This document shows positions 49,992-60,460 of a DNA stretch of 64,000 nucleotides, piece after piece. Every line of letters starts with the position of its first letter. Positions within the stretch are counted from its first letter, which is position 1. Origin of the DNA: Palaemon carinicauda (lineage: Eukaryota > Arthropoda > Malacostraca > Decapoda > Palaemonidae); the NCBI RefSeq assembly GCF_036898095.1, contig NC_090746.1:53597907-53661906 (forward strand). Direction: 5' to 3'. The notes under the pieces were generated by a model, which saw only the letters and a program-made list of their open reading frames with translations, did no database searches and had not been told where the DNA came from. Both the position numbers and the translations under genes were made by a program.

Positions 49992-52184
49992 CTGTAAAGA
50001 AAGAAAAACAAATGAGTTTTCTGTGAAATCTTCAGATTTCAACTTAAATTAAGTATTATATTTAGCTTAGATAGGGTAAGCTATAGGTAGGAAAGACACC
50101 TACATGTGCTTCCTGTCCAGCCACTTGCTATGACCTCCTCCCATATTGAGCTAAGCAATTCCTAAGAATTGATTACTGGAAGAAATTATCCAAGATATAT
50201 AAAGTGTCCTCTTGGCACGTCTTCCATTATGCACAATATGGTGGATAAATCTAATGGAATTTAACCATTAATAAAAGAGAGAATCATTACTCCTAAATGA
50301 TGGTCTCACAAATGACTGACCAAGAACCACATGTAGGTTGGAAAAAGGGTTTTCCAGGGCACAGCAGTAGCTGGCGGCAGTATGCTGTCAGTATTGCCGG
50401 TCCCGCCGACACTTCCGGCCCGGTCGGCCCTCGCTGGGCTAGCCGGCACCTGCCGGGCCTGCCGGCACATGCCGGCCTGACTGGGCTCAAATACTATCTT
50501 AAAATATAGTGGATGGAAGGCACAGGCCGGCTGCCGGCAAGCAGCACAGTTGCCGGCAGCCGGTCATAGGATACTTGCCGTCGGCACATCGATCAGCAAT
50601 GTCCAAGGCAAGAGGAGGCAGTGAACTGCCGGCCTAACCATCCATATAGACGCCGGCAGAACTAACTGCCGGCGGCTAGCCCATAAAGAAAGTCAGAGAG
50701 AAAGGTAAGGATAGAGGACGGCAAAGGATCAGCTATGCCGGCCAGCATCCCGAAAGAGTGTGCCAGTGGAAGAGGGAATTAAATTCGGGCTTCCACTCAA
50801 CCATATTCCATCATAAGGTATATGGAAGGCAGTCCAAGGGAGGACTCGAGGGCACACTCAAAGATATGAGGTTACCTGCCGGCAGTCGACAGGGAAACTC
50901 AGGCCAGTTCTACAGACACCCATAGGGACATATGTAGGACCACGGCCATAAGGGTGAAGGTTCATCCAACACAAAAGAGATAGCGGGGAAGGGGGTAAAA
51001 AGTCCATAAGTAAGGTAATACCCTAAGGAATTACCTAACCTGAATGATTCTGATCTCAAAAGTAACCTCAAGTAGGGGAAATCATTTCCCCAGATTGGGT
51101 TAGGTAAAAGAGAACGCCCATAGGACACACTCTTAGAGAACAGAATCTTGTACTAAGGATTTTAACCAAGGAAGAAACTTATCTTCCAGTTAGAAAACCT
51201 TAGTACAGGACTGTCTGCTAGGCCAGGAAAAGGGGAAATTGTAAAACAATAACCTTAAAGTGGCTAGGGAGGACTAGCGTCCTGAACAGCAACTAGACTA
51301 ACTGGGAAGTCATTTCCCAAGGTAGCTAGATGCCTAACACAGACTTACTCTGATGTCCTGTCCTCCACTCCAAACCCGAGGATTGGCAAAGAATCAGCTA
51401 TGCCAGTCCGAGGAAAGGAGAGAGAAACGAAACGCCCCAGCAAATTTTGCCCGAACATAGGTCACAGCAAAGTTAACTGAGGATAGCAGGCCCTAGGCTA
51501 ATCAGAGGGAAAGGGAATTACTCTTAAATCTCGCAGAGATAGTATTGACTTAAAAGGTATAGGAGATATCAATCTCCCCTTAAAAGACAATACAAGAGCA
51601 ATAAGGGACATATATCAAGTATACTGAAGCCCTTAGGCTATTAAGCCAAAGAGCATAGAGAAACGTTCATCGAAACTCTAGTATACTAATATGGAAGAGG
51701 AAAAATTACACAGTAATATCTTAATTGTATAAAATATTGCCTGAGCTTCAATAAAACTTTACCAGGAAGGTTATATCATGGATGAAGTGTGTAGGTGCCT
51801 AGGCTAGGAAGCCTGGCACTCGTGAGGCTCGATCATAATAGCCAAATCCACGACAACAAAGACATAATATAAAAATCCCTAGCTAAGAAAACTAAATAGC
51901 TAAAGTTATTAAAGCGATTAATGCCGGGAATATCGTTCTTGCTAACTAAATGAACAAAGGAATGATCGCGTCCATGACACCATCCGGCTGGCAACAGCTC
52001 TTGTTACGTTAATCACGATCTCAATCGAAAAGAAAAACTGGCAAGAGCTTACATTTACACAATTCAAAGATATTACTTAACTTTCCAGATGCTGATGAAG
52101 GGGGGAATCCATCACAACTATAAAAAAGCTTTCAAAATTGCGAGATAACTCGGGAAAAACACCGGTCACCGAAGCTACTAACGA
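49992..52184 (-). other. DIRS-5 5' region, possible intron, no gene seen
   Basis: Between the left terminal repeat of the element (52185) and the Gag exon. There are only short frames. It includes a cluster of GCCGGC motifs (50440-50890) in otherwise AT-rich sequence. If the acceptor at 49992 is real, most of this is an intron whose donor I could not identify. Confidence 0.5.
50370..50890. repeat. Cluster of GCCGGC motifs
   Basis: I count eleven GCCGGC palindromes by eye, mostly as TGCCGGCA or TGCCGGCC, irregularly spaced by 6-140 bases, within the 5' region of DIRS-5. The rest of the element has few. Confidence 0.8.
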
Positions 52185-52520
52185 AAGAATGGCTTAGGTG
52201 GCACCTCGCGGTGGCGATTGGGCGAACTATTTACAGTACATTAGGAGAATCGAGTGTTTACCTTTTTAACGACTCTCCTATTTTCTTGCCACATTTCCCT
52301 CTCGAAGTGAAAATCGCTATTTGGGGTGTAAGTAGCTGTGAGACGTGTCAAGATACGTCCTTACGCGATATTCCTTTGTGAATTTTTAAGGGATACTCGC
52401 TCCAGGAGTTAGAATTCTGGATACCTTCTGTAAATTCTCTGGGATATATCACTGTAGTCACATATAACCTAGGAAGGTACTTATGAAGGAACTTCCATCA
52501 GCACGACATGGCCTAAGCCC
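52185..52520 (-). repeat. DIRS-5 terminal repeat (element left end)
   Basis: The inverse of 44640-45010: AGAATGGCTTAGGTGGCACC..CACTGTAGTCACATATAACC..ACTTCCATCAGCACGACATG. Confidence 0.9.
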
Positions 52521-52527
52521 AAAAAGC

Positions 52528-52850
52528 CCTCTTTACAGATGTCTAAAAATGCCTTGTCATATTTTGTCAGGCTTTTGATTAAGGAAGCACATATTCATTG
52601 TAATGAATCAGACCTTGGACTTTTAAAGGTCAAGACTCATGAAGTCAGAGCAGTAGCAATGTCGGCAGCATTCAGGCAGAACAGATCACTACAAAGCATA
52701 ATGGACACAACCTTCTGGAGGAGCAAATCTGTGTTCGCATCATATTATTTGAAAGGTGTTCAGACTTGTTACGAGGACTGTTACACACTGGGTCCATTCG
52801 TAGCAGCGAGTGCAATAGTGGGTGAAGGATCCACCACTATGTTCCCATAA
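52528..52850 (+). pseudogene. DIRS-2 tyrosine recombinase, C-terminal part
   Basis: This continues the recombinase interrupted at 44621. The frame picks up at the shared A run and reads NALSYFVRLLIKEAH, LKVKTHEVRAVAMSAAF (His-x-x-Arg, about 52638), TTFWRSKSVFASYYLKGV (Trp and nucleophilic Tyr, about 52746), then GPFVAASAIV to the stop at 52850. Phase agrees with the upstream part without any added or lost base other than the shared A run. All catalytic residues survive, so before DIRS-5 arrived this recombinase may have been intact. Confidence 0.9.
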
Positions 52851-53215
52851 TCCCAATAACCTTTTCTTCTCTAGGTACTTTTAATTGTATTTATGGTTGT
52901 TTGTGGAGATTGTGTCAGTCTTCCACAATCATTGATTTTGTCAGGTGGTCAAATTTGTTCCTTGAGAGCGCCCGGAACTGGTTATTGGAGGAGGTTCTGT
53001 CATAATGAGGTTTTGACACCGGTTTGACAGTCCCTTCGAGATCTTCGGCCCCCTGGGAGGATCGCTGGATCTCATAAGGCTAGCAGACATAATGAGGCAG
53101 AGTATCATTGAAGTCAGCTTCCTTATCAGGTACAAACCCTTAAGTTTGTTTTAATTAACTCTTAAGTAGAATTCCAGATGTTAGCTGTCTCTAACCCTCC
53201 ACCAAAGGTGTTAAT
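52851..53215 (+). other. DIRS-2 3' non-coding segment
   Basis: No gene seen. It lies between the recombinase stop and the internal complementary region. Confidence 0.55.
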
Positions 53216-53320
53216 CAGCTATATATATAACTCCCAGGTAAGTCTTGTGTTTAAAAATTATATTTTCATTAATAAAATAAATTTTTGAACATACTTACCC
53301 GGTAGTTATATATAATTTTA
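53216..53320 (+). repeat. DIRS-2 internal complementary region
   Basis: CTATATATATAACTCCCAGGTAAGTCTTGTGTTTAAAA mirrors the left end at 38841-38880. TATTTTCATTAATAAAATAAATTTTTGAACATACTTACCCGG mirrors the right end at 53500-53543. Confidence 0.88.
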
Positions 53321-53354
53321 GTCCCACCCTCCTCCCCTCTAAGAGACTAGAGGC

Positions 53355-53525
53355 ATGGAATATATGAGGGTCACTGGAATGGTTCCCAGGTACCTCGCTG
53401 TGGTGCAGGGGTGGTACACCTGGCTATCCAACTGGCGGTTGGCGCGAGCTTCGAATTTTCTGCCTTTGCCGTGTAAGCTATATATATAACTACCGGGTAA
53501 GTATGTTCAAAAATGTATTTTATCA
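53355..53525 (-). repeat. DIRS-2 right inverted terminal repeat
   Basis: GAGGGTCACTGGAATGGTTCC..CTATCCAACTGGCGGTTGG..TAACTACCGGGTAAGT is the inverse of 38845-39030. Confidence 0.88.
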
Positions 53526-53543
53526 ATGAAAATATCATTTTTT

Positions 53544-54540
53544 CATATTAAGAGTTAATCATTGACATGGTACCAGAATTTGAAAAATTCAAAGCCTTAG
53601 AATGTTTATATAACTTATTTATCATTTCATAAAGGCAATTATTTCAGTATTTTTAAGTAGAAAAGTTTGAGACCTATTACACAAACCCTTGGAACTTTGA
53701 TATTTGGTCTCAAAATATTGTTTTCCTCTAAGTTTAGACATGATTGATTATTTTCTAAGGATATGATTTTAAGGAATATTTTTTGTTATGATCTTTGAAA
53801 ATTACATTGTTTAAATACTGTATTCTGTATATTTTGTTTTTAAGAAGGTACCTTTTCTTTTAAAGTAAAAAATATTTTCTTGAAACTTCAAATATGGAAA
53901 ATTGAATGTAAATTACTACAAAAAAAAACTACTTACAGTACTGTTAAAAGTGATGAGGGTAAATTTTTATTATGTCTTGGTGTAAATAGCACTTTTTTTT
54001 CTTTTCTAATTGAGTAGCCTACGCTACATACTTTACCTACAGCTGAGCAGTATATAAAAGTTAAAAAGTTATCATTGCAATTGGTATTTATGTGGGGTTT
54101 AGGGATATCTATGAAGATGAAATTGGCTGTTAGATTGTTTCTCTTCAATTAGTGAGTTTGTACCTAAAAACTTATGTGTAGTTGATATACTCTGAAATTG
54201 TTTTGAGGTAAGGAAGGCATTATATACTAACAAAATGGAAACAAAGTTTCAGACCCAAGAAGTGCAAAGCTCACGAAAATATATTTTGGAATTTAACAGA
54301 AGTACTGTATATTGTACTTTATTGAAGATGAATATGAGTATTTGGTATAGTTGCATTTAAAATGAATTAAACATATAGGTTCAGGATTTTATGTAATCAA
54401 TGTTTCAATTTCACCTTTAATCAATTACACTGGACCAATAGTTATCAATTTATTAATTTTAACCCAGTTTTATGAGTAATTGTCAACAAATTTCATTCTT
54501 ATGAATAAAGACATATTTGAAAACTTCATTTTTATTTCAG
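53544..54540. other. Intronic sequence before the fourth exon, nothing recognised
   Basis: AT-rich, only short frames. It ends with the acceptor TTCATTTTTATTTCAG at 54540. Confidence 0.6.
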
Positions 54541-54696
54541 ATGCGAATATTTGAAAATTACAAAAACATCAGATTGTTTCCAGACAAGTTCAACGATTAT
54601 CTTCTTCATGAAGTTGGTTTCAGCACCAGTGAAAAGATGATAACACCTCAGCACACATCCCGTGGGTTCCAGAGACCCATCATAGTTTACACAAAG
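54541..54696 (+). CDS. MEPCE: MEPCE exon with C-terminal end of the Bin3 domain
   Basis: The acceptor TTTTTATTTCAG ends at 54540 and the donor AAG|GTAATC is at 54696/54697. The 52 codons are in phase 0: MRIFENYKNIRLFPDKFNDY, LLHEVGFSTSEKM, then TSRGFQRPIIVYTK. The TPxHxSxGFQRPxxxx block is the conserved C-terminal motif of MEPCE/Bin3 (GFxRPxxxF/Y), and the leading helix corresponds to the segment after the LEPQ block. The family normally ends a few residues later, so only a very short terminal exon is missing. If the donor were not used, translation would run 42 more hydrophobic residues to a stop at 54823-54825, which I consider intronic. Confidence 0.9.
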
Positions 54697-55685
54697 GTAA
54701 TCATCACAGGATTTTCCCTTTGGAGTGTTTTATTAGATCTATTTCTACTCATTTTTATTGCCCTATTGAGGGTTTGGCGTACACAAATTTTTATATTCAC
54801 CTGTACTGTACATGTTCTCTTTTAATTCTTATCTTTCATTATATGTACAACTGAAAACTGTTCATAATGTTCTTTTGCTTAATTTTATGGTCATCTTTTA
54901 TTAAACATCATTATATGATTTTGATTTTCATTTGTTTTTTTTCACACTTTTTACAGATAGATTTAGTTTTTGTTATTCTAGTTATTATTCAGGGTATATA
55001 ACATTGTGAATTAAGATCTGGAATTTAAGTCTGTAGGTTAGTTTTGTGTATTCCTTAATTTTTAGGGGATTCTTCATTAATTAGATGCACCTATCTCACT
55101 TATTTAATATCTAGTAAATTAGATGTGAATGATTCAAATATGATTTCTGATAAATGAAACCTTACCTAAACAGTTCTCATGGTTTAATTTGACTTTGTGT
55201 TCTGGCTAAACTATTTGAAATTAGCATAAGGTAAATTATGCAATAGTTTTTGTACCTTATTATAATGAAGTAATCAAACAAACCTAAAGTTTCAATCTTA
55301 GGTTCTCTTATAGCTGACTTAAATGAATTTTTCTTGAATAAGATGGAAATTGGAGTTGGTTGAAGTTTATAAAGTTGAACTGTCATGTGAGAAAAAGCCA
55401 TAGGTTATTGCTGAAAAGTGAAAGGCATTGAGCTTTGTAACTCAATCAAAAGGCATCATGCAAATACAAACTTTAGAATCCACTTTAGTGCGGCACTTTT
55501 GTGACCAGAAACTGAGAAGTAATTCATCCTGTAGTTATGCCCTTTCTTCCATAATGGTGATATTTGTTGTGCTATTTCCTACCCTCTTTTATGACTTCAA
55601 ATTTCCATCCTGGTTTAAAGTTTACTCATGAGAGGTAGTGAAGGCAATAGACAGGTCTTAGTGCTTGTTTCACATTATCATAGTC
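54697..55685. other. Intronic or downstream sequence, nothing recognised
   Basis: AT-rich with short frames. The terminal MEPCE exon could be here, but a few-codon exon cannot be supported by eye. Confidence 0.5.
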
Positions 55686-55910
55686 TAACCATATATACAT
55701 ACGATCAGGGCCTAAGCCCCCGCTCAACCCATGATTGGACCAGGAAAGATGATCGGTGTGGATAACTCAGTAGGCAGATCTACCTATCTAACCCCCATCC
55801 TCCTTCCTGAATTCACAAGACAATAAGGTTGTGATCACTAATGAAAAACCTAAGCTATTGATTCATGGCTGCTGAATGACTTCACTTGTAATCCTTGGCC
55901 TTTGGCCTGA
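55686..55910 (-). mobile_element. Decayed SINE-like repeat
   Basis: CATATATACATACGATCAGGGCCTAAGCCCCC..GGACCAGGAAAGATGA..GGCAGATCTACCTATCTAACCCCCATCCT has the word order of the element at 8895-9160 (TGATCAATGCCCAAGCCTCC..GGACCAGGGTG..ACACCTATAGGCTTCCCC). It is more diverged. Confidence 0.5.
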
Positions 55911-56134
55911 ATTTTTTAATCTAATCCATACCAATCCCTACTTTGTATTTTATCAAGGAAGTTCTTGCTTGCTAACTGATATGATTTGTTCAATGTGAAA
56001 TACTTTATATATGTAATCAAACCAATAAACTCCTATGATGTGCCCAATTGTGTATATTTTATACTGGTGCACAATTTAGGAGAAAAATTATAAGAATATC
56101 AATTATGAGCGAAAAGCAACATAACAAAATATGC
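55911..56134. other. Unassigned sequence
   Basis: AT-rich, nothing recognised, up to the approximate left end of DIRS-4. Confidence 0.45.
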
Positions 56135-56424
56135 AATTGTTCCCATTCTAACAAACCTTACATTATGTGGATTATCTTTTGGCAAAGCTGGAAGAAGTCA
56201 TTAGACTAAAAATGTGAAGTGGCAACCCTGCCTACTTGCTTAAGCGGGTAGGGCGGGATTTGGCTGGGGATTACCCAGCCACCTCTATATATACTCTCAC
56301 GTGCGTGAGCTATGTCACTTTTTCTTTTGGCTTGTATTGAGCGGACGTCTCCTCTCTCCTCCAAAGGCTGCCATTTACTTTGTAATCTTTCTTTCTCTTT
56401 TTAGGTGTGCTTGTGCTTCTTCTG

Positions 56425-59400
56425 ATGGCCCTCATGCGAACCTATCCTGGGCAAGGGGTTGCTGCGTGCGGTACCTTTATGTCATCACTGGATACCTACC
56501 CGCACTTTCTGTGTCCTTCGTGTAGAGGACGTCGCTGCGAGCAGGTTTCACCCTGTGAAGAGTGTAGGGAGTGGCCTGCCACCTAATGGGAGAGGTTTGG
56601 ACGGCACAGAAAGAAGAAGCTAAGCGCGATCTTTCTCCCTCAGGGGCGATTAAAGCGCATTCTTTTTCTCACACCCCCAAACCTCTTTCTAAAGCTGCTT
56701 CTCGTTTGCGCTCTTCCGAGGGGCGATCGTGCAGGAGCGCAGACCACATAACTCCTTAGCAACCCCAGGGTACTGGGGGTTAGTTGCTTCCCCCAGAGAA
56801 GCAACTTTACCTCCAGCCGCCGGAGAGCCATTTTCCCTTGCAAATGTGTTGCAGGCGTGGCCGTCCCTAGAGATTTCTGCATCCCTTACGAACGAAGAGC
56901 TTCTTCGACTCCTTCAGCAAGCTGCTGGGAAGGCTCCTACTCCAGAGCCTTCAACATCCTAAAGTTTGGAGGTTTGTGAGGTACATCTGTCGCCCTCTCC
57001 TGGACCTTCCACTGATCACCCCTCCAACGGCCTCCTGCTGACGATGGTCCTGATCGCCATCCTGGGACATTGTCATCTGTTAACCCTCAGCCCTCTGGTT
57101 CTCCTCACAGGATTTCTTTGGCTGTAGGAGAAGATCAAGAGACCGGCGCTCCTTCCACCAGCGGCGCACGGGAACGAGATTCGCCATCTTCTCGTCCTTC
57201 GGGACACTTCTTCTGATCATCGTTCGCGACAATCTTTAGATCATACAGATCGTAAGTCATCACAATCTCAACACTAAATCCAGAAGGCGTTCTTGATGTA
57301 GAACTTCATGCTCACGAGATCAACGGTCTCAACGCTCTCCTCGGAGGCATTCCTTTTCTCGAGATAAAGTCCCGCGATTGCGATCTTCACGATCACAAGC
57401 AACTGAGTCTAGACTTAGGTCTGGACGCTCGCGTTCTAGATCGCCCAATCTAGGTCACGAATACGACGCTCATGTTCGCGAGGACAAAGCTCGCGTTCAT
57501 GAGGACAACGTTCACGCTCGCAAGGGCGCCATTCGTGAGAACAACGTTCATGTTCAAGGTCTAGATGTTCCTCAACCCGTCCTTCTCTTAAACGATCCTG
57601 GACCGAACCTGATCCTGAGACAGAACATTCTGCAGATGGGTATCCAGATAAGCCACTTCCAGTGCCCATTGCTCCGTGGGGTGCTTTAGAGCAGCGTTCG
57701 CTCATGCATGTCCAATGCGTCCCTCCGTGACACGGCCACCAACGCTTGGAGTTGCCCCTACTCAGAGGCCCTCATTGCCGACTACGTCTAGCATAGGCGG
57801 TCCTCTGAAGCAACAAGAATGCTCAAAGTTTCCTCTGTCCAGTATTGCTCCTAGACCTTGTGTTACGAGCACTTCTACTCGTGAATTGCGCCTGTTGTCG
57901 TGCGAATCTTGTGATTTTTGCGCGCAAATCTGTGATTTCCATGAGTGGTTTACGAGTAAGGGTTTTAGAACCGCGAGCAAGTGCGGTACCAACACCTCCG
58001 CCTCTGTCTCCGGCTTCTATCACCTCTAGCGGCAGGCCTATACTCTTTCCAGAAAGGTTTAAGGAGCCTTCTAATAGGTATGCCAATGCGCCTATTAGGC
58101 CAGACCGTCCTCTTCGCTTGACGAAGGAGCACCTATTGTTGCCACAGAAACACTCTCCTACATCCACGCAGGCTCCCTCTAAGGTTCCTCCTAGAAGACG
58201 TTCTCCTCCCCTTGGACACGCTAGGGAAACCCAGGACTTATCAAAGGGTGCTGAGCTCCCTGCATGGGTTAGTACCTTCCTAACTGCCCTGTATAAGTCC
58301 TTTGGTGTGGCTCCTCCACCGCCACAGCTCCCAACTGTTCCAGTCAGGGCTACTCCTCAGATTTCCTTAGAGTCTGTCTCGAGCTTGTCTCATAGGAGTT
58401 CTGATCCTTATCTGGATAACCTTCCCTTTACTCCTGTGAAGGTGAGGAAGACCATGATTAAGCGACAGAAGAGGAGGATGAGAGGCGTAACTCCACTGGA
58501 CGCCTATCTCATCCATCCTAGAATGAGTAGAGACATTGGCTCTCCCAGGGAGATCTCTGTTGACCTCTTCAACCCTCAAGGAATTGAGGCACACTAGTTC
58601 CTTTGGACCAGCGTCCAATTTCCTAACCTCCACCCAAGGAAGAGCCTACGGCTCCCATTGCTAAGGCTTCGGCTATTGGGTGTCCCTAAACCCTCGCAAG
58701 TGCCTCCTTCCACCATCTTGAAGAAACACTTCCCTGCACGAAGGCAATCCAAAGTCACCAAAACCAAACCCAAGAACGTCAAGGCAAGGGAAGCCCGTTT
58801 GGCAGAGGCAAACAGGAGGTCCCCTGTTGCAGGTCCCTCAATTGATCCAGTTGACGACCCTGACCTACCTCAAGCTCTGGATGTGAGCCTGGAGGGAGAA
58901 CCATTGGACATGGATGACGAAAATCTTCCGAGGGCAGCTAGTCCGAACTTTCATTCGGAACAAGAGAGACGAGAGTGGGAACATACCTTTTGGCAGGTCT
59001 TCTCTTGCATGAGGCTGGGCTGTTAATTCCTGGTACCACCACCTAGGAAGGAAAGGATATGGTTCTCGATTAGATCTTTGAGACTCAGAAGCCTCTTGAG
59101 ACCAGTGCAGCCTTGCCCTGGTCTAAAGGCCTGACAGCTGCCAAAAGAAAGGCTATTGCCCAGATAGCTGGAACTTTCAGTTCCTTGAGGGCAGTTTTCT
59201 CCTCACGGTCTTTACCACTTCCTTTCGTTTTACAAAGGAAGTATGATGAGATTGAGGGGAACTGTATTCCACCATGTCCCTCGACCCTTCGGTGAAATCT
59301 CTGACGAAGGGTCTTCCATCTCAAACCCTCTCTGCTTTGAGAGCCTCCCTCTCAGCAGTTGAGCTCCTCAACATAGAGAGAGGCGCAAAGTATGCCACGC

Positions 59401-59490
59401 AGGCTACTTGTGAATTGACCTATGGTTGGGGTCCTTTGGCTAGATGGTGCGCTTCCACGATCTTTCAGAGTCCGCTCGGAAGTCCTTAGA
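56425..59490 (+). pseudogene. DIRS-4 ORF1, Gag-like protein, broken
   Basis: It starts MALMRTYPGQGVAACG and contains the Cys module YPHFLC-x2-C-RG-x2-C-x5-C-x-E-C at about 56508-56568. A TAA at 56584-56586 stands where the related frame continues WERFGRHRKKK. Later parts are spread over several frames: an RS-rich stretch RLRSGRSRSRSPN near 57415, a 250-residue frame 57845-58597 with ELPAWVSTFLTALYKSFGV, an acidic frame 58658-59026, and helical sequence near 59110-59490 (SALRASLSAVELLNIERG). At least four frame breaks make it inactive. Gag in this family is long (around 1000 residues). Confidence 0.72.
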
Positions 59491-59525
59491 GTCTTTCCTT
59501 TATCGGGTACCCAAACTCTTTAGTT

Positions 59526-60455
59526 TTTGTCACACCATGTTGTCAACTTGTGGGCGAATTTTATATTCAAGAAAAGGGATACTGTCATTGGAAAATTCCA
59601 CAAACAAGTGCTGAAGGTGGAAGTCTAACATTTGAGGAATTCCACCCTTGAGGGTTCATCTCTCTTCATTCCTGAGGAGATCGAAAAGGCTGCTGAGCAA
59701 TGGAGAAAATCGTCGAATGATTCTTTCCTCCATAGGGCCATGACATCAAGGCCCAATAAAAGACCATCCCAGTCTTCAGTTGGTCAGCAGGCTATTTCTA
59801 ACTCAACTTCCAGGTCCTCAGGACCTACTAAGGTGTCCAAACGTCCCTTTCAGTCCAAAGGCCAGAAAGGAAACAAGTCTTTCAGAGGAAAGAGGGGAGC
59901 AAAAGGGAATGGCCAAGGTGGTCTCCTGCAAAGAATGGCAATCCTCAGCACCTACCACCTGTGGGAGGATGCCTGCAGCACCTCTGGCAAAGGTGGCAGC
60001 ATCAAGGGGCAAATCCATGGATGGTCGAAGTGGTCGTCATAGGGTATCATGTCCCTTTCATTCAATCTCTCCCTCCTCTGACTTGGGATCTAGTACACTT
60101 AAGCTTCTATGCGAAGGGATCAGCAAAGGAGCTGGCCCTCCAAGCTGAAGTCCAGACCATGCTGCAGAAGGGTGCTCTCCAAGAGGTTGTGGATGGGTCT
60201 CCAGTCTTTCATAGTCAAATATTTCAAGTGAAAAGGGCATCTGGAGGCTGGAGACCAGTCATCAATCTCTCTCCCCTGAACAAATTTGCTCAACAGACTC
60301 GGTTCAGGATGGAGACGGCAGACATGGTCATCCAGGCGGTTTGGCCAAGGGACTTAATGTGCACACTGGATCTGAAGGATGCATACTTCCAGATCACAAT
60401 CCATCCATCTTCAAGGAAGAATCTCAGATTCATAGACGAGTACAGAATATACCAA
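59526..60455 (+). repeat. Tandem duplication unit 1 (about 930 bp) in DIRS-4
   Basis: From TTTGTCACACCATGTTGTCA to ..AGAATATACCAATT. It is repeated at 60456-61385 with few differences (a 2-base indel near 59660 and scattered substitutions such as GTCGAATGA/GTCGCATGA). It contains the end of Gag and the first half of the RT. Confidence 0.95.
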
Positions 60456-60460
60456 TTTGT
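60030..60460 (+). pseudogene. DIRS-4 duplicated partial reverse transcriptase
   Basis: The first-copy RT half within the duplication: VVVIGYHVPFIQSLPPLTWD, MLQKGALQEVVDGSPVFHSQ, ASGGWRPVINLSPLNKF, CTLDLKDAYFQITIHPSSR. It is cut off at YRIYQF before the LCFGL block. Confidence 0.88.

Larger units (their letters stand above)
44622..52527 (-). mobile_element. DIRS-5: minus-strand DIRS nested in DIRS-2
   Basis: About 7.9 kb, with inverted terminal repeats (44640-45010 and 52185-52520), an internal complementary region (45060-45150), and minus-strand Gag, RT, RNase H, methyltransferase-like and truncated recombinase genes. The ends are AAAAAACGGATTTTGAGC on the left and GGCCTAAGCCCAAAAAG on the right. 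DIRS-2 resumes in frame immediately after, with a shared AAAAA and no target duplication. Protein motifs differ strongly from DIRS-1 and DIRS-2, so it is another family. Lesions: a homopolymer frameshift in Gag, one Trp-to-stop change and a recombinase deletion. Confidence 0.9.
38841..53543 (+). mobile_element. DIRS-2: DIRS retrotransposon split by DIRS-5
   Basis: Outer ends: TTTTAAACACAAGACTTACCCGG at 38841 and, inverted, ..TACCGGGTAAGTATGTTC..CATTTTTT at 53500-53543. The element holds Gag, RT, RNase H, methyltransferase-like and recombinase genes in the usual order and an internal complementary region at 53216-53320. It is interrupted at 44622 by a second, oppositely oriented DIRS that ends at 52527. 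Without the insertion it would be about 6.8 kb, close to DIRS-1. Several frameshifts and stops show that it is inactive. It starts where DIRS-3 ends, in a T-rich run. Confidence 0.88.
377..54696 (+). other. MEPCE: MEPCE/Bin3 gene locus, partial (four internal exons)
   Basis: This is the only host gene recognised. Exons lie at 377-594, 16282-16888, 30771-30989 and 54541-54696, joined by GT-AG introns whose phases agree (2, 0, 0). Together they encode about 400 residues covering a basic N-terminal region and nearly the whole Bin3 methyltransferase domain. The family caps the 5' gamma-phosphate of 7SK snRNA and stays bound in the 7SK RNP that restrains P-TEFb in the nucleus. The first exon with the start codon lies upstream of the window, and the last few codons with the stop were not located. 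The introns are unusually long and consist mostly of transposable elements. Identification is from remembered family motifs and exon phase logic, not a search. Confidence 0.88.

Noticed and set aside
52939..53135. Minus-strand 64-residue frame downstream of the DIRS-2 recombinase
   Set aside because: No motif, and the position corresponds to the non-coding 3' part of the element.
38841..53543. A retrovirus or LTR retrotransposon
   Set aside because: There are inverted rather than direct terminal repeats, no integrase or protease, and a tyrosine recombinase, all pointing to DIRS.
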